A DNA stretch of 64,000 nt from Isoetes taiwanensis (taxonomy: Eukaryota; Streptophyta; Lycopodiopsida; Isoetales; Isoetaceae): assembly GCA_021234155.1 (NCBI GenBank), contig JAJEKV010000033.1, positions 1,391,745 through 1,455,744 on the forward strand. The letters are read 5' to 3'. Every line of letters starts with the position of its first letter. Position 1 is the first letter of the stretch. The notes beneath the pieces are model-generated. The model did not search any database, was not told the origin of the DNA, and was given only the letters and a program-made list of their open reading frames with translations. Made by a program: the position numbers and the translations under genes. Shown here piece after piece: positions 1 through 11,838 of this stretch.

Positions 1-844
1 TAAAGTAATCAAGGTGATTAATATGCCTTACAATGACAGAAAGGCATGTTTGAAAGCAAAATACATTCTTTATGTCCATCACATCCTCAAGAAAGAATAT
101 CTTGAAGAGCAGTCATTATAACTGCATACTTGAACGAGAAATTCAACGTTATAACTGCATACTTGAACGAGAAATTCAAATCCTGTAACCTTTTTTGGGC
201 GATCAGGAACCTAAGGAAAAATAGGTATGAACTTGAAACGAAATAATAGGAAATATTGGAAAAATGACTAGGATGAGCACCCATCTTATTGCACAGTTAA
301 CCCATTAACCCATACGGACTGGATATGTAGCTGTGGGCTTTTAATACACTTGATAAAACAACTATTTTAGAAAAATTACTTGGTAAACTACTGGCAAAAA
401 ATTGATTCAATATGATCAGTGATGTCTTAAAAAGCCACGTTTAGTAAAATATCTACTCATCTGGCATATTTACATCCTCAACTATATTCACTTTATGCGC
501 AAACAAACGAAGAGATGAAAATATTTCTCCTTCCTCCTCACTTGCTTTGTAACATTACCATTCTTTTAATATATTGCTGACACAGTTCTTCAAAAAAAAA
601 AAAGAGATGAAAATATTTCAGATGCTACGAAGGTGGTCACAATAAGTGATGTGGTCAGGCCACAAAAAGATCAGGATAACCATTTCCTTTTTTTATGGTA
701 TGCCACGAAAGTTCATATTGACATAAATAAAAGTATAGTAAAATACAATAGCAATCCTGGTGCCTTGACAAATAAGGCCGCCGAGAACCTAACAGGGATA
801 GGAATTGGATGGTAGGCATCACACTGCAGATCATTTTCATTAGC
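1..844. other. No gene recognised; AT-rich intergenic DNA
   Basis: Short open frames occur on both strands, but none has recognisable motifs or coding-like composition. The stretch contains one tandem duplication, listed separately, and an A-run near 590-602. Confidence 0.6.
116..180. repeat. 33-bp tandem duplication, two copies
   Basis: A unit beginning ttataactgcatacttgaac occurs at 116-148 and again from 149. The copies are essentially identical, so the duplication is recent. No function is apparent. Confidence 0.85.
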
Positions 845-849
845 CTACT

Positions 850-1700
850 TAATAGAATTTGTTTTGAAATTCTCTTTTACTACCATAACAAAAGACTCTA
901 GATTTGATCTGGAGGACCCCCCTTCTTTAACTGCCAATCTCATCTTGTCTCTCAATTCCAACATTTCATTCCTGAGTTCTTGCCCCTCTTCTGCTGCATT
1001 AATCTGCTCACTTTCTCTTCCACTTCGTTCTGATCTATAATACCATCTTCTTTTTTCTTGAATCCCAATGCAACCTTCCATTTTTTCACAAGTAGCATGG
1101 AGTTTAGATTCTGCTCTGACATGTAGGGCCATCCAAGCACTGACATTGGATGCTTTCCAATGTAGAATTCCATCCACAATGGCTCAAAAATCCCCCTACA
1201 GCAGAGTGCCCTAGAACCTCCATCTGAGGTGCCCAAGGTGTTTATAGCCATAGTCCTTTGTTACATCCAAAAAATCTGCATATAAATTTCCACACAGTCC
1301 AAACACTAAAGAATCCCTCATCACTAACAAAAAGGGTTGCTTTGCTGTTTTTAACCCCAGCAAAAGCTGCTCAATTTATAGCTTTCACAGGCAGGCTATG
1401 GAGCCAAATGAAACATATAGAACAGAGTTTGCTTCCTGCTTATCTAGCCATTCTAGACACTTGGTTTGTTCAGAGGGCAATGGCCTGGGTTTGGAGTCAG
1501 TATAAACTATAGGCAGAACTGGACCAATTGGCATATAGTTTCCTGCAATGTTTTTCATTGCATCAACACCATCTTCTTCAAGCTCAGAGATGGAGTTAAC
1601 CAGAATAACATCTCCTTCATGTAGCCACCAGAATAACATCTCCTTCATGTAGCCAAGCATATGCTCTGCAGAGATGTGAATTTATGAGGTGCTTCATTCT
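850..1700 (-). pseudogene. Plant UDP-glycosyltransferase (family 1 GT) pseudogene, C-terminal half
   Basis: Family 1 plant glycosyltransferases move a sugar from a UDP-sugar to small acceptors in the cytosol. Read on the minus strand, three frames carry successive pieces of one protein. The first is a linker ending CLEWLDKQEANSVLYVSFGS (about 1390-1450). The second is a PSPG-box core, [17 protein letters not shown] (about 1147-1197), with the H-C-G-W-N-S residues that contact the donor sugar. The third is a tail with [10 protein letters not shown], the KKW-VALGF region and a final KEGGSSRSNLESFV helix. These blocks appear in family order but in different frames, so several frameshifts separate them. 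One lies at a 28-bp tandem duplication (1599-1654). The start is not preserved. The family assignment is secure; the acceptor cannot be inferred. Confidence 0.9.
1599..1654. repeat. 28-bp tandem duplication inside the glycosyltransferase pseudogene
   Basis: The unit accagaataacatctccttc plus eight further bases occurs at 1599-1626 and 1627-1654 with no differences. Its length is not a multiple of three, so it shifts the glycosyltransferase frame and repeats the residues around W-L-H-E-G-D. Confidence 0.95.
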
Positions 1701-2030
1701 ACATGCAAAAGGAAGCTCCAGGGGATGCAAAGGGGGCATTCCAGGCACAAAAGATATGCGGTGACCTTGAACCGATTAGAGTCGAGAATGCCCTGAATCA
1801 TGCACTCAAGAATGAAAGCCATAAGCTTTGGAGAGGCCACAATGCTATTTTATGTTGTAGATGCCTGTGGGTCTTTACATACTTTGAAGCTGATGCACAT
1901 GTGCGGCCTAAAGAACCCTGATGTTGGCCGGAATGTCCATGTCTGCGCTGCCAGAAGAGCTACACCACCCTGTCAAGGATTGCCTCTCCATGGCGATTCC
2001 TGCATGCTTACATCTCAGAAACAGGAATAA
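1701..2030 (-). other. Probable decayed N-terminal side of the glycosyltransferase
   Basis: The minus strand just upstream of the recognisable part reads MPPLHPLELPF. This resembles the proline-rich loop found before the linker in plant glycosyltransferases. Further upstream the frame is broken and I cannot align it. The plus-strand open frames here look like antisense by-products. Confidence 0.4.
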
Positions 2031-3201
2031 AATTTAAGAGAAAGATAACCAATCATCATCTGGCCACAGATAGATAGCTTCAAAGCTTTTGCTTTAAGCA
2101 CTTTTGTGCTATATGAAATTACAATATATCGGATCACAGCTAGCAAAAGTAGCAAATTGACAAGTTACCTGCTTCACCGTAGGCTGCAGAGGCAGGGGAA
2201 ATCTTGCTTCGGGCGATGAAACTGCCAGCCAAAAGAGCCAAAGCCAAGCGGCTGGGCACAGAAATGGAGTTCATATTTATCTGCACAAAACTCCCCTGCT
2301 TCGGGCTTCTATTTTACTCCCCTGTTTCGACAGCAAGATTACCGAATGCGACTATGGCAATGCACTGAATGCGACTATGGCAATGCATCGACTGCAAGAT
2401 CCGATACGGCAATGCACTGAATCCGACTATGGCCAAGATTCACAAGTTGCGTTTCCATGCCTAGTCTCTTTAAGAAGTAAATAAGCAGACAGGAAGCCAA
2501 AATCTCAATGTCTGCAGGCTTGGTTGGAACAAGGTGCCTCTCCGGTTAGCCGGTTTGGAGAGTGATTGCGCAGCAACAGAAGTCACCGCCAGTTTACACC
2601 CAATAATGGGTTTTTAGCAGTCATAGGCATATTCTGGGTATGTACTAGCATATACCTGGAATGTGCCAAAAACACATATAAACAAGGGTTTGCCCCCTTA
2701 GGGGCAACCCAAAAATGAAGATGCAAGGTTGTATGCTTTTGACTATTGCCATTTGCTGAATGCCCCATAAATGTTTTAACAATATTTAATGAAAAAGCTA
2801 GAAAACCTGATTGAAATACAATGAATTTACTAAGGAGACTGGATAGAATGAAATAGCTAGAAAACTTGATTCAAATACAGTAAGTCAACTAAGGGGACTA
2901 AGGTTCTGACCTGATTTAGAATGTTATCTAAAGGAAAACAAAAAAACATCTTGATTTTATGGCAACACTATCAATGATCAACAAAGAGCAGCCTCCATAA
3001 TTTAGATCCAAGATTCTACATCTGAAGATTGTAAAGCTTCCAAACCCCTGAGTGTTGCTTAGAATCAGGTCTAGCACAGATAAAGAATAACTTTTGTTCC
3101 TAAAAAATAATAGTAGAAAATGATTAAATGTGCAGATAAATTATCTGAAATGTTGATGTGTCAGTTACAATATGAATTTAAAATCAAATAATCGTCATTA
3201 C
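2031..3201. other. No gene recognised
   Basis: This stretch has no coding signal I can identify. It includes a short tandem repeat at 2344-2389 and a small GC-richer patch (about 2170-2560) without recognisable motifs. Confidence 0.5.
2344..2389. repeat. 23-bp tandem repeat with a degenerate third copy
   Basis: The unit gaatgcgactatggcaatgc plus act occurs at 2344-2366 and again at 2367-2389. Diverged copies continue to about 2435. Confidence 0.8.
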
Positions 3202-3269
3202 CTTAGGCTTTCCACATGTGGTGATAGTTCCCCTCTTCTCTATATTCTTCAACACATAGCTTGGCACAT
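3202..3269 (-). other. Candidate internal exon of an unidentified gene
   Basis: On the minus strand a branch-like T-rich stretch ends in ttttag. It is followed by 68 open bases encoding VPSYVLKNIEKRGTITTCGK and then a consensus donor (AAG followed by GTAATG). The sites and composition look exon-like, but no partner exon could be assigned and I do not recognise the peptide. Confidence 0.25.
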
Positions 3270-4639
3270 CTAAAATATGGAAAATAGTTGCCTTTATTGT
3301 TGCAAGACGAAGAAAGATGGAGATAAAGAACACATCTCAAAAAGGAAAAATAAGCAATACCTAGAGTTTAAAGTTTTGTTACACATATGCAATCATATTT
3401 TGAAGCTCTCTGAAGACCCAAACCTGCAAAACATAGGGCCAAATCATTGGAATGAAAGATAAACAGAATGATCAAAACACATTTGCGAAATTAAAACCCT
3501 GAACACGCCATTTTGGAATCAAAAGCGAGGAAAAAATGAGCCATGCATTGTAGTATACCCTTCAAAGTTCTCATGCGTAGGTAGGTAGATAGATATCCAT
3601 AGACAACAAATTCGGCCTCCTCAGAATGAGCATCAAACACCCTTCATCATATTTCCTCAAGCATTAGATTAACATGGTAGCAATCTAGTCTAGAAAGACC
3701 CCTTCGGAATTGGCCCTTATAGCAATCGTGGCAGGCATCTTGCAAAAACCAGCCTCAAGGCGGCCAAGAAAGATAGTTGTAAGAGAGCAAAAATTCATTA
3801 TAGAGGAGCTGGCTTAGCTAAAATAATTTAGCCCTTCAAAACTTAGACTTTAAAGAGCCTAAATTCGAGCCTTGCACATGATCCTTCAACAACAAATCTG
3901 TTATGGAAAAAGAATCCGAAATTTTCCAGACATGCTTCAATTTAGGTCCGTTCAGGAGCTCCCCGAATGCCACAAACCTATTTGTCGGACTAATGTTACT
4001 GCCCAGTCAGAGTTCAACATAATGGCTTGTAATGCCGAGACGTGTCTTCCATTGGCCATGCAGCAGCACACTCGATCGTCAAAAAAGGAAATAACCCATC
4101 AAAAGAAAAACCTTGCCAAAATCACGCAAAAAGAAGTCCTTGGTTTTTTACAGCCAAAAATATTTTTCGGCGGAAAAAATCCCCCAAACTAGCCTAGAAA
4201 AAAATCCAAAAAATTTTCCACTTGACGGAAAAACCAAATTTACACAATAGGATACAGCTATTTACCCCAACATGCTAGATAATAAAATAAACCTATAACA
4301 AATCAAATTATTTACTAACATGTCCATCTAGTGGTGTTGGATTGTACGACACGCCAAAATGCCTACAAAAGCTTTCAGGAGCGCCCCAATAAGTACCATT
4401 TGACTGCAAATGCCGCTCAATTACCATAGCCAACCAATTGTGCTGCCCCACACATGACTGACACCAACACCGTCAAACTCACCAGCATGGTGTCCTCGAC
4501 GTGTCTCAGCTGCGCTGGCTGGGAGCAAACCTGCATCTATTAACTCTTTTATCCTCCTCCTCCTAGTACTAGGAGGTAGATTGTTAAAAAGGTTGGGATC
4601 CATACCACACGCCCAACAAAGCACCTAGGAGAAGAGGAG
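3270..4639. other. No gene recognised; one 67-codon minus-strand ORF
   Basis: The only frame of note is 4421-4624 minus. It has an arginine-rich stretch (STRRRRIKELIDAGLLP) and lies just inside the CACTA-like end at 4864. It could be a scrap of that transposon's protein, but no catalytic motif is visible. Confidence 0.35.
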
Positions 4640-4864
4640 CATAAGATTTTGTCACTTGTGACAAAAGCTATTAAGGTTTGTCACGCATGACAAATATTTG
4701 TCACACATGTCAAATTTTAGTCTTTTGTCATGGTTTTTGAGTTTGAATTTTTGTCACGAGTTGTAATAAAAGATTTGCCTTTGTCACGAGTGGCAAAATT
4801 AAAACATGTGACAAACTTTATTGGCATGACAAATTTGCCCGTGACAAAAGACCCTTGTGCAGTG
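4640..4864 (-). mobile_element. CACTA-like (En/Spm-type) transposon terminus
   Basis: Read on the minus strand, the sequence starts at 4864 with CACTGCACAAGGGTC. This is a CACTG variant of the CACTA terminal motif. It is followed by about 220 bp packed with short direct and inverted copies of TTTGTCACG and CATGACAAA. Such subterminal arrays bind the CACTA transposase. The element extends leftward; its other end and a transposase gene are not visible. Only three bases (4865-4867) separate it from the target duplication of the neighbouring hAT element. Confidence 0.6.
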
Positions 4865-4875
4865 AATACTGTTTA

Positions 4876-5090
4876 CAGGGAATAAATTATTAATCGCATA
4901 TTTCTTATTAGCCAGAATGACTTTAGCTAAACTTACTCGATATTAATCCCAAAACTTTCTGTGGTTTAGCTAAACTATACACAATTTTCCTCTCATATTT
5001 TCTAGCATTTAGCTAAGCTAACTCAAACACCATCCCAAAAATTTCTATGGTGTGGCCAACAGAAAATATTAAGCCAAATTACTATACTTT
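4876..5090 (-). mobile_element. hAT-type non-autonomous element, copy 1, left part
   Basis: The element begins cagggaataaatt at 4876, right after an 8-bp target duplication actgttta (4868-4875). It matches the reverse complement of 63076-63290 in copy 2. It stops at 5090, where LINE A has inserted, and resumes at 13535. Removing LINE A and one 11-bp duplication restores a 596-bp element, the same length as copy 2. The CA(G/T)GG ends and 8-bp duplications are typical of the hAT superfamily. Confidence 0.85.
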
Positions 5091-5173
5091 TTTTTTTTTT
5101 GAGGGTAAGAGTATGATATATTAATATAATATATTAAATACAGTTTTCCCTTGTATGGGAGTATTAGAGAGCA

Positions 5174-8100
5174 TCATTCAGTACTTGGCCTTTGTAGCTC
5201 AAGACCATGTTCGTCCTCAGATAACCAATGACATTTGAAGAATATGTAGAAACCTTGTATTTTTCCAATCCTGTCTAGAGCTTTGTTGTATTTGCAACCA
5301 AATTTTCGATGATGAGCTAGAGCCATAAGGGCCACCTCCATATTGAAGACATTTTTCATCTTATCTAAAGAGAATTGTTGCCCACCCAGAGCAATTCCAC
5401 ATCGATGCTTCCATATTGTCCACATAGCTATATTGACAAGGGATGCTGAAATTATTTCCCCATCGGTGGCCACCAGTATATCTGGCCATTGTAGCACACT
5501 AACACCAATCAGAGGGCAGACCCAGTCCCAAAAGGTCTGGACTTCGGGACAGAAGAACAAGTGTGAGAGGTTTTCTGCGGTGTTGCAACCAAGAGGGCAC
5601 CTATCACTTAGGAGCATCCCCTTTTGATGTAGTCTTACCATAGTATTCAGTCCCCCTTGTAATGCTATCCATCTAAAAACTTGTAACCTTTTTGAGCATA
5701 AAGTTGACCATGATTTGACTAGTAACTGTTTAGCTTGAATACCATCAACGCCCAATCGCCAGCAGCCTTTGAGCGGAGGAACAAAGAAGGTTGTAGAGAG
5801 TCTTGCGACCACATATTTCTCTTTCGCTTGCTGGCTCCATCCGGTCACTTGGGCCATCCCCTTACGAGAGGCTGCAAAGATGCGTCGGAGTTCTCCAAAG
5901 ATCTTTCTATCTCCTTCCCCAACATTATGTACCCTATGCTTAAAGCGGGACCAAGAGAGCCACCTCTCACCATCCCACAAATGCTCCAACCTGGTAAAGC
6001 CATTTGTCTCCACTTAATGAATATCTGAGGGGTGTGTAAGAGCTAAAGGGAGGTTGTTTCTTGACCAAACCTTTGTGTTCCAAAAATGCTCACCTTACCA
6101 ACCTCTCGGGTATATCCATGGGCTCAAATAGATTTTTGAACTTCAACCAAGCTTCAAGTATCTTACGCGATGGGGAGATCTTTGGGGGCATTTTTATAAC
6201 TAAAGAAAAAGGAACCCATTTCATCACGGGGTAGAGATGGCTTACCTTTTTTAGTGTACAACGCCGAAGCCGGTATGCAACAAAGTGTAGAGCGGGGAGG
6301 AGATACCATGCAAAGCCCTCAAACATATCTTCCGGCTAAAATGTGTGCTTGGGTTGTCGATCTTTGCATCCCATTAGCCATCATCCATACCAGAGACACA
6401 TTTCGACCAGGGCCACTTTATGCATTCCTCCTTTCCATATGAATTTCACGATAATGGATCGGATTTGATGGTAGAAGCGACTATACGGGCCACAATAGCC
6501 GAGGAGTAATAAACATGGGAAGGCTAGAACAAATTTTTTAGCCACTGCTATCCTTCCAGCATTAGATAGACCTTTGGCTGACCATAGATTGATTTTCTTC
6601 CTCAGGTGATCCAAAATAGCTGACCATAAACCTTTTAGGTTTGGAGAGAGGACTAAAGGTAGGCCAAGGAGTTTAGTAGCCTCATCCCTAAGCACTCCAA
6701 AGCCAAGATTTTTCACTCTTGGATCAACATCCTCCTCAAAGGGCCAGATAACATCATATTTTGATACATTGAGCTCTATCCCTGATATTTTTCCAAAAAC
6801 ATTTAATATTTCATGAAAGGACTCAAAACTGGAGTCGTCAAATCTAAGGAAGATGAATGTATCATCTGCATATTGCATGATCGTAAGTTTATCCTGAGAT
6901 TCCGGAAGTTGAAGCCCTCAGAGAGTGCCCTCCAAGACTTTAAACTCCACCAATCTGGTAAGAAAATTGGCCATGATTAGGAATAGGTAGGGTGCCAGGG
7001 GGCATCCTTGTCGAATTCCCTTTCTCAGATCAAACAGGCCAGAAGGCTGCCCATTGATAAGAACTGAAGCTGAGGCAAGCTTGTTCAGGCCCAACGATAG
7101 TTCAACGAATGAGGCACTAAAGCCCATATGTAACATGATATCTTGTAGACCCCTCCAACGAAGGGTATCGTAAGCTTTACGAAAGTCCATCTTAACAAAA
7201 ACACAATTCTGTTTGGAAAGCTTACACCAGTGCAAACCTTCTCTTGCTGCAATGAAGTTATCCAAGATGTGCCTCCTTGGTAAAAAGGTTGTTTGCTCAT
7301 TCCCAATAACTTTACCAAGGATAGGTTTCAATCGGTTGGCGACTACTTTCATGATGACCTTAGGATGTAGATAGTGAGCGTCCCAGGCCCCCTTTACTGC
7401 TCTGATAAATGCAGGCCCAAGAAGGTCCCAAAATTCCACAAAAAACTCTGGAGGGAACCCATCAGGGCCAGGGGATTTACTTGAAGCAAGTGAAGAGAGA
7501 GAGTTCTGAAGATTTCATCATCCCTTAACTCACATGTTAAGCTTATGTTATCATTTTGCGAAATTTCGACCCCCCATTGTATTTTTGCCAACCAACTTTG
7601 AAGCAAAGGATCATAATCACAGGGGAGAGGGTCCTCCTTGAACATATTCTGAAAGCTATCCCTCACATACGAACCGATCCCATCAGATGAGTCAATCTTG
7701 TTTTGTTGGTCATCAAAAATGGAAGTAATACCATTCTCGACCAACCGAAGCTCCTCATGAGTCTAAAAAGTGCTTGGAGTTCTCATGGTCTGTACGTATA
7801 CCATTTAGTTTTGGATCTTCTTGCGGCTCCTCGGCTTCTTCCTCTTCAATAGCCTTTGCTCTGCCTTCAAGATCTGCCTCCAGTGAGTGGAGGGAAGTAT
7901 TGAAAGGGTCCAAGAGAAGTTCTTGTTTAGTGACTCTGAGCTGATCATATACATTATTTTTGGCTCTTCTAAACTCCATTGCTCTATCCTTGCCCCACTT
8001 CTTGATCCAACCCTTGATCTCTCTAATCCCCCGAACCTGGGCCTTCATACTTGGTATTCCATTCTCTTGTTGGCGTGGAGACAAGAAAGGCTCGAAGGGG

Positions 8101-8894
8101 TCACAAAAAGGAGGACTTGCCAAGTAACGAGATATTGAATTTGAAAGGTACATTTCCCATTCTTCTAGCACAAGGGGCATCCTCAAAGTAAGCTTTTGTG
8201 GGACGTGGTCGATTGGGTGAAGGCCAAATCCTTCTACAAAACATCTATCCAAGAAGCTAGCTGATTTGTTGGCTAGATAAAACCCGTCTAGCAAACAATA
8301 GACTCGATCATGCCCTTTCTCGCTTATTGGACCAAGAAAAAGGATGTGTTTGAAGGTGGAACCAAGGTAAAGCCCACATTGTCAAGAAGAGAGTTCCATC
8401 TTTGCACTCTCCTCCTCCTTAGAGAGATTCCCTGTGGAGGCCAATTTTTGGTCCCATATATCGGTCATATTTAGGTCTTCCCGAAGTGGGTTTTCAACCT
8501 CCGCTTTGGTGATCCAAATCTCTAATTCTTTCCATAATGTGGCCCTCTGCTTGAGGGTTTGTTAGAGGCATAGATATTGAGTAGGCCCCACCTAGTGCCC
8601 CGTGTTTCAAAGACTACTGCATGCCACCTACCATTTGTGCCCTTATCTTTGGTATACAACCCTTTGTCCTTTCCAAAGTAAAAGCAAGTACCACCCTTTG
8701 TGTACGAGGGTCAAGGGGTAAATGAATCATATTGTCCCCTATCCGTGGGTACCTAGAGAGCTAGCCTCAAAATCAGGTAGTCTATGTTCCTGGATAAGGA
8801 TGATGTCAGCCGCCATGGACCTAATTGCTGCAAGTACTTTAGCTCGCTTCAGAGCCCCCTTGATTCCCCTTAAATTCCAGGATATCACTTTCAT
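5174..8894 (-). pseudogene. LINE A ORF2: APE-type endonuclease plus reverse transcriptase, frameshifted
   Basis: The protein nicks the target and copies its own RNA at the nick. The start is chosen at 8894, where MKVISWNLRGIKGALKRAKV opens the endonuclease. ADIILIQEH follows, giving the N and E metal-binding positions of APE-type nucleases. A linker runs 8294-7755. Reverse transcriptase lies at 7439-6381: FVKMDFRKAYDTLRWRGL, then GIRQGCPLAPYLF, then the catalytic YADD at about 6860-6870. The 6013-5174 segment contains a zf-RVT-like Cys/His pattern (CPLGCNTAENLSHLFFCPE). At least five frame changes and in-frame stops break it, and the endonuclease is most damaged between 8350 and 8760. The stop at 5174 leaves a 3' UTR of about 70 bp before the A-tail. 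Confidence 0.92.
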
Positions 8895-8959
8895 CTTATT
8901 TCATTGCCTCCCTGAGGTACCACCCTTGTGTCCCTCCGTCACTACTCAAACATAACCCA

Positions 8960-9305
8960 AAAACCAAGTCAATGCTATAGTAATTTACCCATTGCCCTTT
9001 GACCCCCATGTCAAAATTATGTGGGTAATAATGTATAATAACACTATTTTGCCCTGCCCTTCGACACCCATATTGGAATTGTGTAGGTAACATTGAATAA
9101 TATCAAAAACCAAATCAATACTATAGTATTTTACCCCTTGCCCTTTGACCCCCATGTCAAGATTATGTGGGTAACAATGTATAATATCACTACTTAGCCC
9201 TTGCCCTTCGACATCTTTATTGGAATTGAGTTGGTAACATTGAATAATATCATTATTGTGCCCTTGCCCTTCAACACCCAAATTGAGTAGGTAGTATTGT
9301 ATACT
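8960..9305 (-). repeat. Tandem repeat array in the LINE A inter-ORF spacer
   Basis: A unit of about 146 bp (8960-9107, then 9108-9251) is followed by a partial third copy to about 9304. Each unit is itself two diverged halves sharing the theme ttgcccttcgacacccatat followed by gtaacattgaataatatca. One minus-strand frame stays open across it and reads as repeats of G-V-E-G-Q-G with D-I-I-Q-C-Y. The openness may simply reflect the repeat. Confidence 0.85.
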
Positions 9306-10256
9306 ATTTTTGTTTAGCCAAGTAACATCCTGTAAATTCCCAACCCCACGAACACTCCTGTTGCAAGGGTGGCATTGTGTAGTGCTTTGATAAATAGCCT
9401 TATGGACTTGACCCCATAGTATCACCCATGAACTTGAAAAGACACAACAAGGGCCGAGATGTAGATAAGTATTTAGATTATGCATATCATAAAGAGGCAA
9501 TATATATGTCTAGCCGTTTGAAGACATTGTTATAGAAAAACTGGGGGATTATAACCCACCTAGCAAACTTAGGCAGCTAAGCTGCATACAACTTAGAATC
9601 TCATTCATTCGATCTAGAAAGGATTCTCCCACACCACCTATTTAGAAATTCCAGAGAGAAGCGAAAGCAACCAGAAAGCAACCAACCGACAATTGCTGTG
9701 ACACCAAGAACTAACAACAAGGACTAACCTGAAGATCCCCGTGCATGGAAATTACGGTCTTCCTCATGACTTCAAAGATAAAAAAGAACCAGCCTCTGGT
9801 TTTTCAAAATTTTTTGACCAGATCTGTTACGAGCCTCAATCCTGCCAATAGTTTCACCCAATCGTCCATCCGCTGCCTTTTTCCCTTTTTTCTTCATCCC
9901 AGCAGTTACTAACCCAGGGGTAGAGGTTGGCCGGACTTACTTGACGGATTCTTCTGGAGCACTTGAGATATCTACGTGTGGAACTCCATCATGCTCTTGC
10001 TCTGATTTTTCCTCAGCAACCACGGAATTAGTTGCGTAATCCATGAGGTTGACTGATGCAACTTGGGACTCATCTATCACTACATCCCTCACTTAGCGAA
10101 GAGGCGGGTCCTATTAGGCGGGACCTTATCAACCATCTTAATCGGTTGTTGATTCACGATGAAGCCCGGAACATCCATTTGATTCAGAGGGGGGTCACCC
10201 ATAACCGATTCCGCATAGCTGAGTGCGAGGATCCAGGTAGGATCAACCACCCCATT
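9306..10256 (-). other. LINE A spacer between ORF1 and ORF2
   Basis: No conserved domain is visible. Proximal to 10256, short minus-strand frames may be the frameshifted C-terminus of ORF1 (for example SHSAMRNRLWVTP). The rest has stops in all frames. Confidence 0.5.
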
Positions 10257-10321
10257 TTATTCTTGCAGCAAGGGAGTAGCGACCACTGGAAGCTGGTCCA
10301 TTTTATCTTTCAGTCCGATAG

Positions 10322-10492
10322 GCTGCTGTATCACCATACCAGCTTGTATCTCTGTCTTTTCAGTTGGTTGTTGCATACAAATAAGGGGACCAACTTCGAT
10401 ATGCTGCTGTATCACATAGGTTGGAAGCTGGGCCACATCAGCTTGTGTCTCTGACTTTTCAGTTGGCTGCTGCATGCAAATAAGGGAACTGA
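10322..10492 (-). repeat. About 80-bp tandem duplication in the ORF1 tail
   Basis: Two adjacent copies encode PLICMQQPTEK followed by S/T-E-T/I-Q-A. Divergence between copies is modest. It expands the low-complexity C-terminal tail of LINE A ORF1. Confidence 0.8.
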
Positions 10493-10934
10493 GTGAACTT
10501 CCATGAGTAATCGATACCATATCCACTGTTGTTGTTGGTGTTGATGAAGTTCCTCCTTTAGTGGACAGATCAGCATCCACTTCACATGACTTGATTAGTT
10601 CCTGTGTCAGTTCTGTAATAGGGGCCAAAGCCTCCCTTTGACTGGTCAGAGCAACAGGGGATTGGATATTAGAATCCAGAGGAGGATCTAAAGGCAGATC
10701 CAAGATCTTTGACTGATCAAGGATCTTTTACTGGTCAAGGCTTGTGGCCAGAATGGGTCTTTCAAAGACCACCTTTTCCACATGTTGGACTGTATTTCCC
10801 TGTCCCACCACGTTTTCAACACAAGGGATTGGCAGGGAGGGAAGATGGCCAACGATTTCCATTGATTGGGAGGGGAGATGGCCAATAATTTCAGCAGGCT
10901 CTTTATGCTGTTCCTTCTCCATAGAACCTTTAAA

Positions 10935-11060
10935 ACATTCCCCTTTCTCATATGTACTGAAAGGGCCTTTCCCATAAGATTCCCGACCTTGAGAACATTC
11001 CCCTTTCTCATATGTACTGAAAGGGCCCTTCAAACTATAAGATTCCCGACCAACTGCTGA
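10935..11060 (-). repeat. 60-bp tandem duplication in ORF1 encoding GPFSTYEKGEC twice
   Basis: Copies start at 10935 and 10995 with the shared core acattcccctttctcatatg. They encode repeated GRESY-KGPFSTYEKGEC units. An adjacent smaller duplication (about 10830-10885) encodes I-I/V-G-H-L-P-S twice. Confidence 0.85.
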
Positions 11061-11838
11061 ATTTTGTCTTTGTGCTTGGAATATGGGGAGGTGACACTGG
11101 TCTGTCTCTACTCCCATACCAGTAACTGAAAAACCAGTAAAACAATTGACCCCAGCATGCAAACGAACCCCACATGTAGCACACGGAATAGAAAGCCCAG
11201 TAGCAATAACTTGAAAGTTGATATCCTCATTAAAGTAACCAGAAAATTGAATGAACTCAGGGATAGGTTTGAGAAGGTCTACAGAAATGCAGATTTTGGG
11301 AGGTTCATCCAGCCGGCTATCCATGCATACATATTCCCCAAGTCTAGAAGCAATCAACTTAAACGATTGGGCATTCCAATACTCTGGGCTTAGATCAGAA
11401 AGAGAAATCCATATTGGATAATAGAGGGCATCAGGTTTAGAGGCACGGAACTCAGCCCGGTATTTTTGCAGAAAGAATTGCCCCTGAGGAGAAGATATTA
11501 GGCCCTTTCGAAATAGAGTATCGACCTCTCTAGTTGTAGCGGCAGTTAGCAGAAATTATGAATTAGAGAAATCGAAAGCTCGATCCTGTTTGTAGACTTG
11601 CAAACTCTCTCAAGAGTTTTCTTAATCTCAACTCTACTTGGGTTGCCTCTGGATATTTTGCCAATAAGACCAAACTTTTCAAAGTATCTAATTCTGTCAG
11701 CTACCAGTGCTGTATGAAGAGATATTTTTCCTATATTTTTGGCAGAATGAGAAAGATCAGGGGTAGGGGCCGAAACTTGAGCATAAGTTCTGCCATCAGG
11801 ACCCTTGAGAGATCCTTCACCTGATCTTGCTTTTCCAT

